A DNA stretch of 64,000 nucleotides from Castor canadensis (GCF_047511655.1 NC_133398.1:50907638-50971637); one strand, 5' to 3'; counted from the first letter of the stretch, positions 33,977-46,779 are shown. The notes: generated by a model not told the origin, from the sequence alone. Translations and numbers: made by a program.

Positions 33977-36157
33977 TCTTAGAAAACATTTTTTTAATAA
34001 ACACTGTGTCAAAATGGAAATTGCTTAGTGTCATTTTCCACAATATAGAATTTTTAGAGACATCATTTCTTTTCCACAATTTAACACATTCTTATAATTT
34101 AAAGCCATGAATTCATTGTTATTATACATTCCTTACCTTATTTATTTTATTTTTTAATTGTTTATACATTTATTCATATGTGCATACATTGTTTGGGCCT
34201 TCTCTACCCCCTGCCCTGCACATACCCTTTCCCACCCCCTTGCTTCCAAGTAGAACCTGTTCTGTCCTCTTCTCCAATTTTGTTTAAGAGAAAACATAAG
34301 AAAGAGATAATAAGAAAGACATAGCATTTTTGCTACCTTGAGATAATGACGGGTATACAGAGAGATTCCTAGAATTGCTTCCATGCACATGTATACTACA
34401 ACCTAAATTAGTTCATCTCTACCAGATCTCTTCACTACTTCCCAGTCAACTTCCCATAGTGGCCTCTGCCAATTTGAGATTACTATATTTGCTCCTACAC
34501 AGGGAGCATATCAACCACATGCACATTTCTGGTTTCCTTCCCTTTCCCTATTCCTCTCATACACAGTCTCCCCTTAGTGTGTGACCAATGTCCAATAATA
34601 TTACTACATTTGTTTTAGGTCTATAATCCACATATGAAGGAGAACATGTGATTTTTGGCCTTCTGAGCATGACTGACTTTGCTTAACATAATGTTCTCCA
34701 GTTCCATCCATTTACCTGCTAATAAGAAAATTTCATTCTTCTTTGTGGTTGAATAAAATGCTGTTGTGTATAAATACCATATTTGCTTAATCCATTTGTC
34801 AGTAGTGGGGCATCTTGGCTATTTTCATAGCTTGGCTATTGTGAATAGTGCTAGGCTCAAGAACAATAGACTTTCAGTCTTAGTTTAAGTTCTGGAGTTA
34901 TTCCTCCAGCATCCAGTCCTGGTATTGGTATATAAGCAGAAGTTCTAACGTGGGCTCACCAGGTGACTGGCTTGTGAGTAATATTTTGTTCTTCTGTCCA
35001 CCAGTTTAATTGAAATTGTGAGGTGAGGTAGCTTTGCCAGATCATGCAAGGTGGTCAGAGCTATTGTTTTTCCCAGATGGCAGCTGTGTTATCCTTCAGG
35101 TGTTTTGTCAGCAACTCCCCCAGTGAGGCGGGGCAGTTCAGTTTTGAATGCTGCCTTCTGGTTCAGGAGATCATCTCTGTGATCCACTACCTGCCCTGCT
35201 TTGGGAAGTGGCTTGTCATTGTGTTTGTTCAGTGAGAGTTCAGTACTGAGAGTTTAGTTCTTTGCCCGCCCCCTCCTTTTTCTCTGGGACAGGTTCAGTG
35301 TTCTACTTGCCCCCTCCACTGTCCATGTTTGATTACAGTTTGCTGTTTGTTTTTCAGTTTTGCAGGGCCGTTCGGTTTTGGATGCTGCTTTCTGGCTTAG
35401 TAGATCAGCTCTGTGATCTCTGTGGTGGCTTGTCTGCCTGCTCTCAGCCTTTGCTGCCTTTCCTGCATTTATTTACTGAGAGTTCAGTGCTGAGAGTTTA
35501 GTTCTTTGCCCTGCCCCCTTTCTCTGGGACAGGTTGAGGGTTCCATCTGCCCCCTCTGCTGTCTGTGCTAGATTACAGTTAGCTGTTAGTTTTTCAGTTT
35601 TCTTGGGAGGGAAATCAGACTGCCTGGGGGCTGCACTGGTTTATGTTCCCAAGGATGGGTAGGGGATTCCCATGTGGTACATGGTGCTCACCTGTTCATT
35701 CAACCAATTGACATGCAGGCAAGTTTGGAGCTGGCAGCAGGGAGAAATGGCCCCAGCTTTTCTCAGTGCAGCACAGTGTGGGGAGGCTTTCCACAGGCTA
35801 GGGGTTCAGGATGTTGCAGAGTTTGATTCTGGTTGATGTTCTATTTCCACTTTATGGAGGAAGGGGCAAATAGGACAAAAAGCGGGGCAAAGAGAAATCA
35901 TCTTGAGGGAAGAAGGGTTCCCCAGGGTTGGACCTGTCTTCCTGCTGTGCTGCGTTTCACAGCTGTTAGGTGCAATTAAAGGCTGATTTGAATGTCAGTC
36001 TTTGAACTTTTTTCTACACCTAATGTGATGGCAGTTATTTTGGCTAGAAGCAGTCAGAATTACCCAGGTGTGGCTCCAACATCTCAGGGAGGTTTTTGGA
36101 GTCACAGAGCTTAGGCTTTCTGCTGCCTTACCCTAGTCACCACCCAGGATCCTCCAG
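33977..36157 (-). mobile_element. LINE-1 with spliced-out interior (SpIRE-like), flanked by 13 bp TSD
   Basis: The direct repeat TTTCAGCAGTTTT lies at 33,964-33,976 and 36,158-36,170. Between them, on the minus strand, the complete L1 5' end and UTR (36,157-34,851) joins the last part of ORF2 and the 3' UTR (34,850 to about 34,150). ORF1 and most of ORF2 are missing. The join falls where the full-length L1 at 14,358 has TTTATTGCAG before CACTATTC, a good splice acceptor. The 5' side ends CCTAG where the long copy reads CCTGGTTTTT, compatible with an AG/GT donor. About 165 bp of non-L1 DNA (33,977-34,140) lies between the L1 3' end and the TSD, perhaps a 3' transduction. Confidence 0.75.
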
Positions 36158-36170
36158 TTTCAGCAGTTTT

Positions 36171-36772
36171 AAGCAACATTTTATTCAACTCAGTTGGCAT
36201 CTGTTTCTCATATTCAGAGTTATATGTATTATTAATCTAAATATGTATTTAAGCATTTATAAGATTTTCATTTTTTCTCTATATGAAGTCTGTACAACTT
36301 TACATTTAATTTAATAAAACATTTTTGTTATATGTAATCAATCTATTATTGTATCCTGCTTTTTTTCATCAAATTTTTGCTATGGAATACTTGAAATTGT
36401 TAATTCTTTCATTCATTTTAAATTTTTAAATTTTATTTTTAAATTCACATGAAAACAAAGATGGGTACACATGAATGGACTATGATGTCCTGTCAATACA
36501 TATATATATTATATAATGTTTAATTCAGGATAAACAAGTTATTCTGTCCATCATTTATAATCTGTTTAAAATCCTCAAAAGTCCCTTCCTGTAGCTTTCG
36601 AAGTATAAAGTACAATAGTCTTATACATAATCACCATCTCTGCAACAATATTCCAGAGCACCTTGCTCCTATCAAATTTTACCTTATACCCTCTGGTCAA
36701 CCTTTACCCAGCTTTCCCCTCTCTCTCTCACTCTCTGATGCCTCTGTTAACAATCCTCTAGTCTAATCTTCC
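36171..36772. other. Rest of orphan IFN 3' UTR, then old antisense L1 fragment
   Basis: 36,171-36,400 continues the IFN 3' UTR (AAGCAACATTTTATTCAACTC, AATAAA at 36,313). From about 36,400 to 36,772 the old antisense L1 of 29,650 follows, ending abruptly where a sense L1 5' UTR starts. In the 29.6 kb copy the antisense L1 is longer. Confidence 0.7.
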
Positions 36773-36774
36773 AA

Positions 36775-39700
36775 GAGATCTACTAGAACTAATACCCTAT
36801 CTCCCACCCATCACAACCCTTACTATCTTTAGTATTCTAGGTCCAAGTAAATTTATCTTTGATCCAATAGACAACAAAGATACTGAAACAGTAGCAGTAA
36901 TTGATACTCATTGGGGATTACTGTAATTTCAAAGCTGCAGATTAACCTGTGAAAATTTTAGCAGCTAAGCCTCCCTACTCTTTGTGGAAGAGGAGGTAGA
37001 ATTTAGCCTCTTGTGAACAATAAGCTTAAGGGTTTACTATTGAGCTACTACCCCTCCTTGCCTTCTAGAGACAGCAAAACATACCAGAGCTCAATCACCA
37101 TCCAGTCCTGTATGGTCTTTCTTAAAACCTCAATTAAAGAGACATAGGGAACTGGAAACTCCAACCAAAAATGACTCCAGATGCATAAATCTCAACAAAG
37201 AAACATGAACCAACAAGGCAACAACCTTCCTTCAAAAACCAATTCCACCACTAAGGATCTAAACAACAGCAAAGAGGAGACAACATCAAATATTGAATTC
37301 TAAAAAATAATAGTAAAAATGATCAATGAGCTCAAAGAGGAGCACACAAACTAGTGATTGAACTCAAAAAAGGATATGAATAAAGAACTGAAAGAACTTA
37401 AAGAGAATTCAAACAACAAATGAAATTTAAAAAACCATGAAATATGAAATCAATAAAGAGATAGAAATCCTGATCAACAACAGGAAATGAATTTGAAATG
37501 AACAGCTCAGTATCTCAAATAAGAACCTAAATTGAAAGCTTGAGTAACAAAGTGGAGCAACTTGAAAATAGAGTGTCAGGAACAGAAGATAAAGTAGAGG
37601 AATTAGATCAAACAGTCAAATACCATGAAAAAATGCTAAGAAAATATGATTGGAACATGTGAGGTATCTGGAACACCATCAAAAAAATCCACAGCTATGG
37701 GTATAGACGAAAGGAAGAGATACAAACTAAAGGCATAGATAACTTACTCAATAAAATAATAGCTGAAAACTTCCCCAGCCTTGAGAAATGGAGGGACATC
37801 CAAGTACAGGAGGCTTACAGAATAGCAAACTGTCAGTACCATAAAAAACACAGCCAAATATATCATAATCAAAATATTCAATAACAGAACAAAGAAAGAA
37901 TACTGAAAACTGTATAAGAGAAATGACAAGTCACATATAAAGGCAGACCAATTAGAATAACATCAGGTTTCCCAACAGAAATTCTAAATATAAGAAGATT
38001 ATGGAATTACATATTTCAGAACCTGAAAGGAAACAAAACAATTGTCAACCTACACTAGTGTATCCAGCAAAACTATCTTTACAGTGAAGTAGAAATGAAA
38101 ACTTGCACAACAAACAAAAATTAAAGGAATTCATGACTAGCATACCAGCAATGCAAAAAATATTTAAATGTTTCCTACACAGAGAAGAAGAAACTAGAAT
38201 CAGTCATGAAAATGCAAGAAAGAAAAAAAACCCTTTGACCAAGCAGACTAGCAAAACAAGGAATAGGGGAAAAGTAAACATCAGAGGAATAAATTACTAG
38301 AAACATCATACATCTCTCAGTAATAATACTGAATATTAATGCCCTCAATGTCCCAATCAAAAGACATAGACTATCAAATTGGATTAAAAAACAAGACCCA
38401 ACCATTTCTTCCTTACAAGAACACATCTCACTGAGAAAAACAAACACTGGCTTAGAGTGAAAAGATGGAAGAAAATTTTCCAAACAAATGGACCCTGAAA
38501 ACAGGCAGGAGTAGCTATACTTATATCTGACAAAGTAGACTGTAGACTAAAATCAGAACAGACAATGAAGGTCACATTATATTAATAAAAGGAATGATTC
38601 ATCAAGGGGAAATAACAATTCTTAATATATATGTGTCAAACATTGGTGCACCCATCTACACAAAAAATACTGATCTTAGAAGCACAGATAGACCCCAACA
38701 CAGTGATAGTTGGAGACCTCAATACCCACTGTCACCAAGAGCTAGGTCACCCAGATAAAAAAACAACAAAAAAACCCCATCAGAATTAATAGACACTTTA
38801 GATTAAATGATATGATGGGGGAATACAGAGTAATTCATCCAACTACATTGCAAAACATTCTTCTCAGCAGCTCATGGAATTTTCTCCAAAATAGATCATA
38901 TTTTAGAGCACAAAGCAAGTCTTAACAAAATTTAAGAAAATTGAAATAACCCCTGTTATCAAATTATATCACAATGAAATAAAGCTAGAACTCAACAACA
39001 AAAGAAACTACCAAAAATATTCAAATACATGGAGACTGAAAAACACACTTCTGAATGATCATTGAAGAAATAAGGGAAGAAATCAAAGTTCCTAGAATCT
39101 AATGAAAATGAAAATACATCCTACCAGATCCATTGGGACACAGCAAAAGCAGTGCTAAGGGGAAAGTTAACAACCATGAGTGCCTACATTAAAAAGACAT
39201 CTCCAACAACCTAATGATTCACCATAAGCTTCTAGAAAAACAAGAAGAAACTAAATTCAAAGCTAGTCAACAGAGAGAAATAATTAAAATCAGGGCCTAG
39301 ATTATGAGCTCAAGACCAAAAACATTATTCAAAGAATCAATGAAACAAAAAGTTGTTTCTTCAGAAAAATTAACAAGACCAATAACCCTTAGCCAACCTG
39401 ACTAGATGAAAGAGGAAAAAGACCCAAATTAATAAAATCAAAGATAAAAAGGGCATGTAACCACAAATACTGATGAAATCCAGAGGATCATTTGAGAATA
39501 ATTTGAAAACTTATATTCAAGTAAAGTGGAAAACCTAGAAGAAATGGGTAAATTTCTAGATGCATTTAAGCAACCATAATTGAACCAAAGAGAAAACAAC
39601 CACCTAAACAGATCTCAAATAAGCAATGAAATTGAAGTGATAATACACTGTCTCCCAACAAAGAAGAGCCCAGGATCTGATAGATTCATGGTTAAATTCT

Positions 39701-41146
39701 TCTAGACCTTTGAAGAACTAATACCAATACTCCTCAGATTTTTCCAAGAAATAGAAAGGGAAGGAACACTATCAAACTCATTCTATGCAGCCAGTTTACA
39801 CATTCCAAACCCAGCAACAATGCAACAAAAAAGAGAATTACAGACCAACATCTTTAATGAGTATTGACCCAAAAGTTCTCAGCAAAATGCTGGCAAACTG
39901 AATTCAACAACACATCAAAAAGACCATACACCATGACCAAGTTGGTTTTGTTCCACAGATGCAATGGTGGTTCAACATGCACAAATCTATAAATGTAATT
40001 CTACACTATAGAAGTAAAGGTAAAAATTACATGGTCATTAGATAACACGCAGAAAGGACCTTTGGCAAAATTCAGCACCCTTTCACGATGAAAGCACTGA
40101 AGAAATGAAATAGAATAAATGTTTCTTCAACATAATAAAGGTTACATATGACAAACCTATAACCAACATTACACTAAATGGAGAACAACTGTAACCATTC
40201 CTGCTAAAGTCAGTTATGAGACAGGATGTCTACAATGCCCACTTTTATTCAATATAATTTTGGAATTCCTAGCCACAGCAATAAAAGAAGAGAAAGAAAT
40301 AAAAGGAATTCAAACAGAGAAGGATTGAGTCAAATTATCCCTATTTGCAGGTGGTATGATTCTATACCTAGAAGGCACTAAAAACTCCACCAAAAAAACT
40401 CACTTTTGGCAAAGTAGCATGATACAAATTCAGTATCCAAAAATCAAAAGCCTTTATGCATACAATGAACAGATTGAGAAAGAAATTAGGGGAACAATTC
40501 TATTTACAATACTTCAAAAAGACTAAAATACCTAAGAATAAATTTAATGAGAGAAAACAAAGACCTTCTCAATGAAAACCATACATCACAGAACAGAGAA
40601 ATCAAAGACATCAGAAGATGGAAAGATCTCTCATGCTCATGGATCAGCAGAATCAATACTGTAAAAAAGGCTGTAATACCAAAAGCACTCTACATGTTCA
40701 ATGCCATATCTATCAAAATTCCAGTGACCTTCTTCACAGAGATAGAAAAATCAATCCTAAAATTCATATGGTAACACAAAAGACCTCAAATAGCCAAAAC
40801 AATTGTGAGCAACATGTCTGATGCTGGAGGTATCACAATACCTGACTTCAAACTATACTATAAAACCTAACAATAAAAAAACAGCATGATATTGACACAA
40901 AAAACAGACACAAAGACCAATGGAACAGAATAGAAAATGCAGACATAAATCCATACAGCTGCAGCTAACTGATTTTTGACAAAACAGTGATACCTCCTGG
41001 GCATATATCCAAAGGAACATAAGTCAATATGCAATAAAGACACTTCCACACCAATGTTTATCACAACACTGTTCACAATAGCCAAGTGGTGGAAACAACC
41101 CAGATGCCCTAAATTGATGAATATGAATGGATCAAGAAAATGTGAG

Positions 41147-41181
<35 letters not shown>

Positions 41182-41895
41182 ATGAAGTTTTACTCAGCTA
41201 TAAAGAAGAATGACACCATATGATTGGAAGGTAAATGGATGCAATTGGAGGACACCAGGTTAAGAGAAGGAAATCAGGTTCAGAAAGACAAAGGCCACAT
41301 GTTTTTTTTCATATGTGGAAGATAGATCCAAAAGATCTAAAAGCAAATATGATCATATAAAAACTTATATGTAGAACATGTTTGCAATAGTGAAACTACA
41401 CTATGGAATTCAGGAAAGAAGAGAAAGGAAAAGGGAATGATAGAGTGTGAACAATATTGTAATACATAACATCTATGAAGATTGAGGATATAAGGATATG
41501 TATTGAGAGCTGTTGATAAAATGACACAATTGGAGGGAGGTGGTAAGGGAGAGCAATAGAAGAGGTTGAACTGACCAAAGTAAAGTAAACTCACAGCGGG
41601 GACATATCGAGAAACACATTTGAACATTGACTTAGTAATTAACAAAAGACAGGACTATAAAATAAGTACAGTGTGTGGAGGGGGGGTACTTGTGGGGATG
41701 TAAATGAAGGAGATTAAGGTGATGGACTTCATATGTTTATATAAAATTGAACAATGAAAAGTCTTGCAATTGCTTTAACTGGGGAGGAGGTTGCAGGGGA
41801 GAGATAGTGGGGATGATCTAACCAATGTACAATATAAGCCTATTTGTAATTGTCACAATAAATCACCCCTGCAAAATGAATATATTCTAGTAAAG
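36775..41895 (+). mobile_element. Older near-full-length LINE-1, sense
   Basis: The 5' UTR occupies 36,775 to about 37,250. An ORF1-like part with coiled-coil text (repeated lysine/glutamate/asparagine codons, 37,300-37,640) and an RNA-binding part lie at 37,250-38,290. The ORF2 endonuclease begins near 38,330 (LNINALNVPIKRHRLSNWIKKQDP). Reverse transcriptase lies at 39,500-40,450, and the C-terminal text [23 protein letters not shown] at about 40,630-40,700 (longer in the DNA). The 3' end, AAAATGAATATATTCTAGTAAA, is near 41,880. It is strongly mutated, with dozens of stops and shifts, and belongs to an older family than the 1-3,151 copy. Confidence 0.88.
41149..41179 (+). repeat. (AC)n microsatellite inside L1 ORF2
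   Basis: About 15 AC units lie within the ORF2 C-terminal part of the older L1, just after MKKM/KW-type text. The tract is absent from the other L1 copies at the same point, so it expanded here. Confidence 0.95.
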
Positions 41896-42503
41896 AAATG
41901 GAAGTTGGCAAGGCAGGTGGTCCTCAGTCTTTTGTCATCTCAGTTCTGTGCTAAACTCTCCTCATGTCTGCAGAACTGATTCCAGTTCCACATCTGTCAT
42001 TGCTTCAGATATGAGCTCTGAGCCTTAGCTCATGGGTTTAGTTCTGGTTTAGCTTATTCCTCTAGGCTGGTCATGACCCTGACTCTTAAGTTGTGGTAAC
42101 AGGAATCTAGAGCCCTATGAATACATGAATAAATGGATAGAAAATAAATAGGACTTCAATAAGTTTTATGAAAATATATCAATGAGTTCAACAACATGTC
42201 ATAAACATACAATTAATCTTATGAGGCACATTCTGAAATACAAAAATGATAATATAACATGTAAATAAAATGAAGCCAATTAAGTGGTTATGAAATGTGT
42301 CTGATGTAAGTGAATGAGATTTTCCCATGAAGAGGAAGACTCTGCCATTACTTAGGCAGGATTCCACTGGAAAACAATAATCAAACTAGAACCAGCCCTG
42401 ATTTTAATGGCCAGAAATATCTCCAGAGAGTATGGAAGAGCTGAGGACTCAGGGTATGATTTGTTATGTGCCAATAGTGACTCCAGAGCTCATTAACAAC
42501 CTG

Positions 42504-42554
<51 letters not shown>

Positions 42555-43078
42555 TCATTTGTAAATCAACATAATAATAGAACCCCATATTGTTTGCTTT
42601 ACTCTCTGATATTCTCAGTGACTTGTTGGAGTTGTGGCACATAGTAGGTGTTTTATACCTATGAAAAACAAGGGTGTTCTTTATGAAAAAAATGAGGACA
42701 GATTTTTGTTAATGCTAAGAACAGTGACTAGTCTACAGCATACTACTGTAAACACATCTGATCTGGGAAGGTAAGCAGGGATGTACTTGGTTGGTGCTTG
42801 ATAGGAGAACAATATCTAACTAACAGGGAACACCTTACAAAATTTCATGCTTTCATTCCCTTTATTAGCATTTTCCTTATTATGTAACTATTAAATTGAG
42901 AGAAATGTCCTTAAAACTAACATTTCCTTTGCATCTTCCCAGACACAGAATAATAATATTGAATAATAATATTGATTTCTGGGTTCCTTTATCCTCTAGA
43001 AGAGACCTTGATACAATGAACCTTTTTTCAGTATCCAGAAAGAACACGATGATCTTCAAAATTTGACTTCCTAGACCC
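41896..43078. other. Unassigned spacer with (CT)n at 42,507-42,550
   Basis: No gene is recognised. A perfect CT microsatellite of about 22 units fills 42,507-42,550. Short open frames on either strand carry no motif. Confidence 0.6.
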
Positions 43079-43135
43079 AGGCGAGGAGACTCACACCTGT
43101 AATTCCAGCAGTAGGGTGGCTGAAACAGGAGTATA
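43079..43135 (+). repeat. B1 SINE 5' fragment cutting the IFN promoter
   Basis: GGCGAGGAGACTCACACCTG, then TAATTCCAGCAGTAGGGTGG and CTGAAACAGGAG correspond to the first half of a 7SL-derived B1 (GGTGGCTCACGCCTGTAATC.. GAGGCTGAGGCAGGAG). It stops one or two bases before the IFN start codon at 43,136, so pseudogene 4 has lost its whole 5' UTR and promoter. Confidence 0.75.
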
Positions 43136-43609
43136 ATGGCTATGTCCTTTGTTTACTAATGGCCCTGGGGGTGCTAGCAGGTCAGCCTGCTCCCTGGCCT
43201 GTGACCTGGCACAGACCCATAGTCTTGATAACAGGAGGGCCTTCACAAATGGGACTGGGACAAATGTGGAGAATCTCTCATTTCTCTGTTCTAAAGGAAA
43301 GAAATGACTTTGGAATACCCAAAGAAGAGTTTGATGCCAAGCAGGTCCAGAAGCCTCAAGTCACCTCTGACCTCCATGAGATGATCCAACAAATCTACAA
43401 CCTCTTCAACACAAAGGACTCTTCTGCTGTTTGGGAGAAGACCCTTCTGCATTGTGAGGAAATACTTCCACAGGTTCACTCTCTACCTGAAAGGAAAGAA
43501 ATACAGCCCTTGTGCCTGGAAGGTTGTCAAAGAAGAAATCATGAGATCTTTCTCTTCTTCAGCAAGTGTGCAGGAAAGATTAAGGAATGAGACTTTGTCA
43601 AACATGTAA
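43136..43609 (+). pseudogene. IFN-alpha-like pseudogene 4
   Basis: This is an alpha-type interferon without a promoter. The old ATG (43,136) is kept, but a one-base loss in the signal peptide brings a stop at 43,157-43,159. The mature N-terminus [14 protein letters not shown] is readable in one frame. After a short insertion the text moves to [29 protein letters not shown] and ..[30 protein letters not shown]. Cys29 is Val. At about 43,451 some 107 bases are deleted relative to the 28,684 gene (mature residues about 83-119, including Cys86 and Cys99). The remainder ([27 protein letters not shown]) continues in another frame to TAA at 43,607-43,609. AATAAA lies at 43,993. Confidence 0.92.
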
Positions 43610-44001
43610 ATGGCTCTAGGTGACTAATATACTATAACTCTTCTTCACAAGCTTTGCAATTACAAAGGCTCTCATTTCTGATGTAACTGTGACAAGAATT
43701 CAATCTGTCTATCAAACGATTTCAGTAGCACTTAGTACCATTATGTTCAACTCTATAGCATTTGTTTCTCTTATGCATACAGTTATATTTCTTTATGTAT
43801 CTAACTCTGTATTTATGTAAATATGTATTTATTTATTTATCTATATAATATCTTGTGCAAGTTTGCATTGCATATTTAAGTATTTACATATATAATATAT
43901 ATAATATTTATATTGTATACATAATATAGGTATTATGTATTTATATATTTATGTATATAATAACCTGTGTAACTTTACATTGCATTTAATTTAATAAAAT
44001 A
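43610..44001 (+). other. 3' UTR of pseudogene 4
   Basis: Similar to the UTR of the 28,684 gene (TGTCAAACATGTAAATGGC, CTCTTATGCATAC). From 43,780 it becomes AT-rich, with many TATTTAT units and an expanded TATATAATAT tract at 43,880-43,960. The AATAAA at 43,993-43,998 stands just before an L1 insertion. Confidence 0.7.
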
Positions 44002-44017
44002 TTTTCTTTGTGTGTAA

Positions 44018-45544
44018 AACTGCTGGGAAAATGGGTTAGCAGTCTGCAAAAAACTGAAACTAGGTCCATGTATATCACCCTATACCAATATAAACTCAAA
44101 ATGGATCAAGGATCTTAATATCAGACCACAAACTCTAAAGCTGATACAGGAAAGAGTAGGAAATACTCTGGAGTTAGTAGGTATAGGTAAGAACTTTCTC
44201 AACGGAACCCCAGAGCACAGCAACTAAGAGATAGCATAGATAAATGGGACGTCATAAAACTAAAAAGCTTCTGTTCATCAGGACAGAAATGGTCTATAAG
44301 CTGAAGAGAACAACCACAGAGTGGGAGAAAATATTTGCCAGCTACACATCAAACATAGGACTGATAGCCAGAATATATAAGGAACTTAAATTCTCCCAAA
44401 ACTAATGAACCAATAAAGAAATGGGCAAGTGAACTAAACAGAACTTTCTCAAAAGAAGAAACTCAAATGGCCAAAAAGCACATGAAAAAATGCTCACCAT
44501 CTCTAGCAATAAAGGAAATGCAAATTAAAACCACACTAAGATTCCACCTCACCCCTGTTAGAATAGCCATCATTAGCAACACCACCAACAACAGGTGTTG
44601 GCGAGGATTCAGGGAAAAAGGAACCCTCTTACACTGTTGGTGGGAATGTAAACTAGTACAACCACTCTGGAAAAAAAATTGGAGGCTACTTAAAAAGCTA
44701 AACATTTATCTATCATTTGATCCAGCAATACCACTCTTGGGGATATACCCAAAAGACTGTGACACAGGTTACTCCAGAAGCACCTGTACACCCATGTTTA
44801 TTGCAGCACTATTCACAATAGCCAAGTTATGGAAACAGCCAAGATGCCCCACTACTGATGAATAGATTGAGAAAATGTGGTATCTATACACAATGGAATT
44901 TTATGCAGCCATGAAGAAGAACGAAATGTTATCATTCGCTGGTAAATGGATGGAATTGGAGAATATCATTCTGAGTGAGGTTAGCCTGGCCCAAAAGACC
45001 AAAAATCGTATGTTCTCCCTCAAATGCAGACATTAGATCAAGGGCAAACACAACAAGGTTATTGGACTTTGAGCACATGATAATAGCGAGAGCACACAAG
45101 GGAGGTGTGAAGATAGGTAAGACACCTAAAAAATTAGCTAAGCATTTGTTGCCCTCATGCAGAGAAACTAAAGCAGATACCTTAAAAGCAACTGAGGCCA
45201 ATAGGAGAAGGGGACCAGGAACTAGAAAAAAGGTAAGATCAAAAAGAATTAACCTAGAAGGTAACACACATGCACAGGAAATCAATGCAGGTCAACTCCC
45301 TGAATAGCTATCCTTATCTCAACTAGCAAAAACCCTTGTTCCTTCCTATTATTGCTTATACTCTCTCTTCAACAAAATTAGAGATAAGGGCAAAACAGTT
45401 TCCGCCCGGTATTGAGGGGTTGGGAGGGAGAGAGAGAGAGTGAAATTGGTGGTAAGGGAGGGGGTGGGGGCAGGGGAGAGAAATGACCCAAGCATTGTAT
45501 GCACATATGAATAATAAAACAATAAAAATTAAAATATATATATT
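44018..45544 (+). mobile_element. 5'-truncated LINE-1 with target-site duplication
   Basis: It starts in ORF2 (CRKLKLDP-type text, here as KKLKLGPCISPYTN) and runs through [11 protein letters not shown], the G-rich 3' UTR (45,408-45,478) and the terminal ATGCACATATGAATAA. It is flanked by TTTTCTTTGTGTGTAA at 44,002-44,017 and TTTTCTTTGTATGTAA at 45,545-45,560. It is very close in sequence to the L1 at 1-3,151. It splits the IFN 3' flank of pseudogene 4. Confidence 0.92.
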
Positions 45545-45599
45545 TTTTCTTTGTATGTAATCAAACTATTTTGCTTTATTCATAGCATTTAACAATAGA

Positions 45600-46680
45600 A
45601 GATTTGGGATTCTTTACATTCTTTTTAAATTTTTAATTTATTTTTAAACATACATAAAAACATAAACTTTGTACACATGAATGGATTATAATGTAACTCC
45701 ATACATATATGCATTGTATTATGTTTAAGTTAGGGTAAACAAATTTTTGTCCTCTATCATTTATCATTTCCTGTGGTAAAAATCCTCAAAATTCCTTCCT
45801 AGAGGAAGCATTTTGAAGTGCACAGTACGTTATTGATATGTACAGTCATCATACTGTGCAACAGAACAACAGAGCATCTTGCTCCTATCAAATTGTAACT
45901 TGTGCCCTTTGGTCAACCTTTCCCCATTCTTCCTCTCCCTCTTATTATCCAAGGCCTCTGATAACTGCCCTCTACTCTCAAGTCCTATGAGAGCAACAAT
46001 TTCAGATTCCACATGTGAGTGTGATCATAAGGTACTCTTCTGTCTGTACCTGACCTACTTCACTGAACATCATGACTTCCATATCCATCCATGTTGCTGC
46101 AAATGCCAGGGTCTCTTCTTTTTATGGCTGAAGAACACTATGTGGTGTGTATGTTCTGCATTTTCTTTATCTGTTCACCAGTTGATGGACCCTTATTTTG
46201 TTTTCCATCTCTTGCCCATGGTGAACAGTGCTGCACAAACATGGAAGTGAAGATTTCTATTCCACAGATTTATGTGATTTTGTTTGGCTATATACCCAGT
46301 AATGGGATTGCTGGAACCTATGCTAGGTTTGCATTTGATGCTTTCAGGGACCTCCATACTGTTTTTCATTACTTACTAATTTCTATCCTATCAATAGTGT
46401 GCAAGGATTCCCTTCTCCTTGAAGGTACTTGTTATGTTTATACTTGTTGAAAATTATCTTTCTAACTGGGTGACATGATGTGTTCTTGTTGCTTTGATCT
46501 ACATTTCTATGATGATTAGTAATCTTAAGCATTTTTCATTTACATGTTGGCTTTTTATGTTTCTTCTCTTGAGAAATGTGTACTGAAATCTATTACCCAT
46601 TTTTGATTGACTTTGTTGGTTTTTTGCAGTTTAGGTTTTGGAGTTCCTCATTCTGGTTATCAACTGCATGTTAATTCATT
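45600..46680 (-). mobile_element. Old antisense LINE-1 3' part, third duplicated copy
   Basis: It matches 29,650-30,870 (GTACACATGAATGGATTATAATG, CATCCATGTTGCTGCAAATGCC) and occupies the same place downstream of the IFN 3' UTR. It was carried along by the cluster duplications. The frame is broken. Confidence 0.8.
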
Positions 46681-46779
46681 CAAAAGAAACTCTATCCTGA
46701 TTTTGCAAAGAATAAACAGCACTACCAATTTGCCCATTAACATTATATTTAAATTACAAATAAAAATAGACATCTTTTA

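Noticed and set aside
42507-42550. Repeat array of CRISPR type
   Set aside because: It is a plain CT microsatellite; no spaced repeats exist anywhere in the window and the DNA is mammalian.
44467-44865. 132-codon open frame as a host gene
   Set aside because: It reads as the L1 ORF2 C-terminal part ([31 protein letters not shown]).
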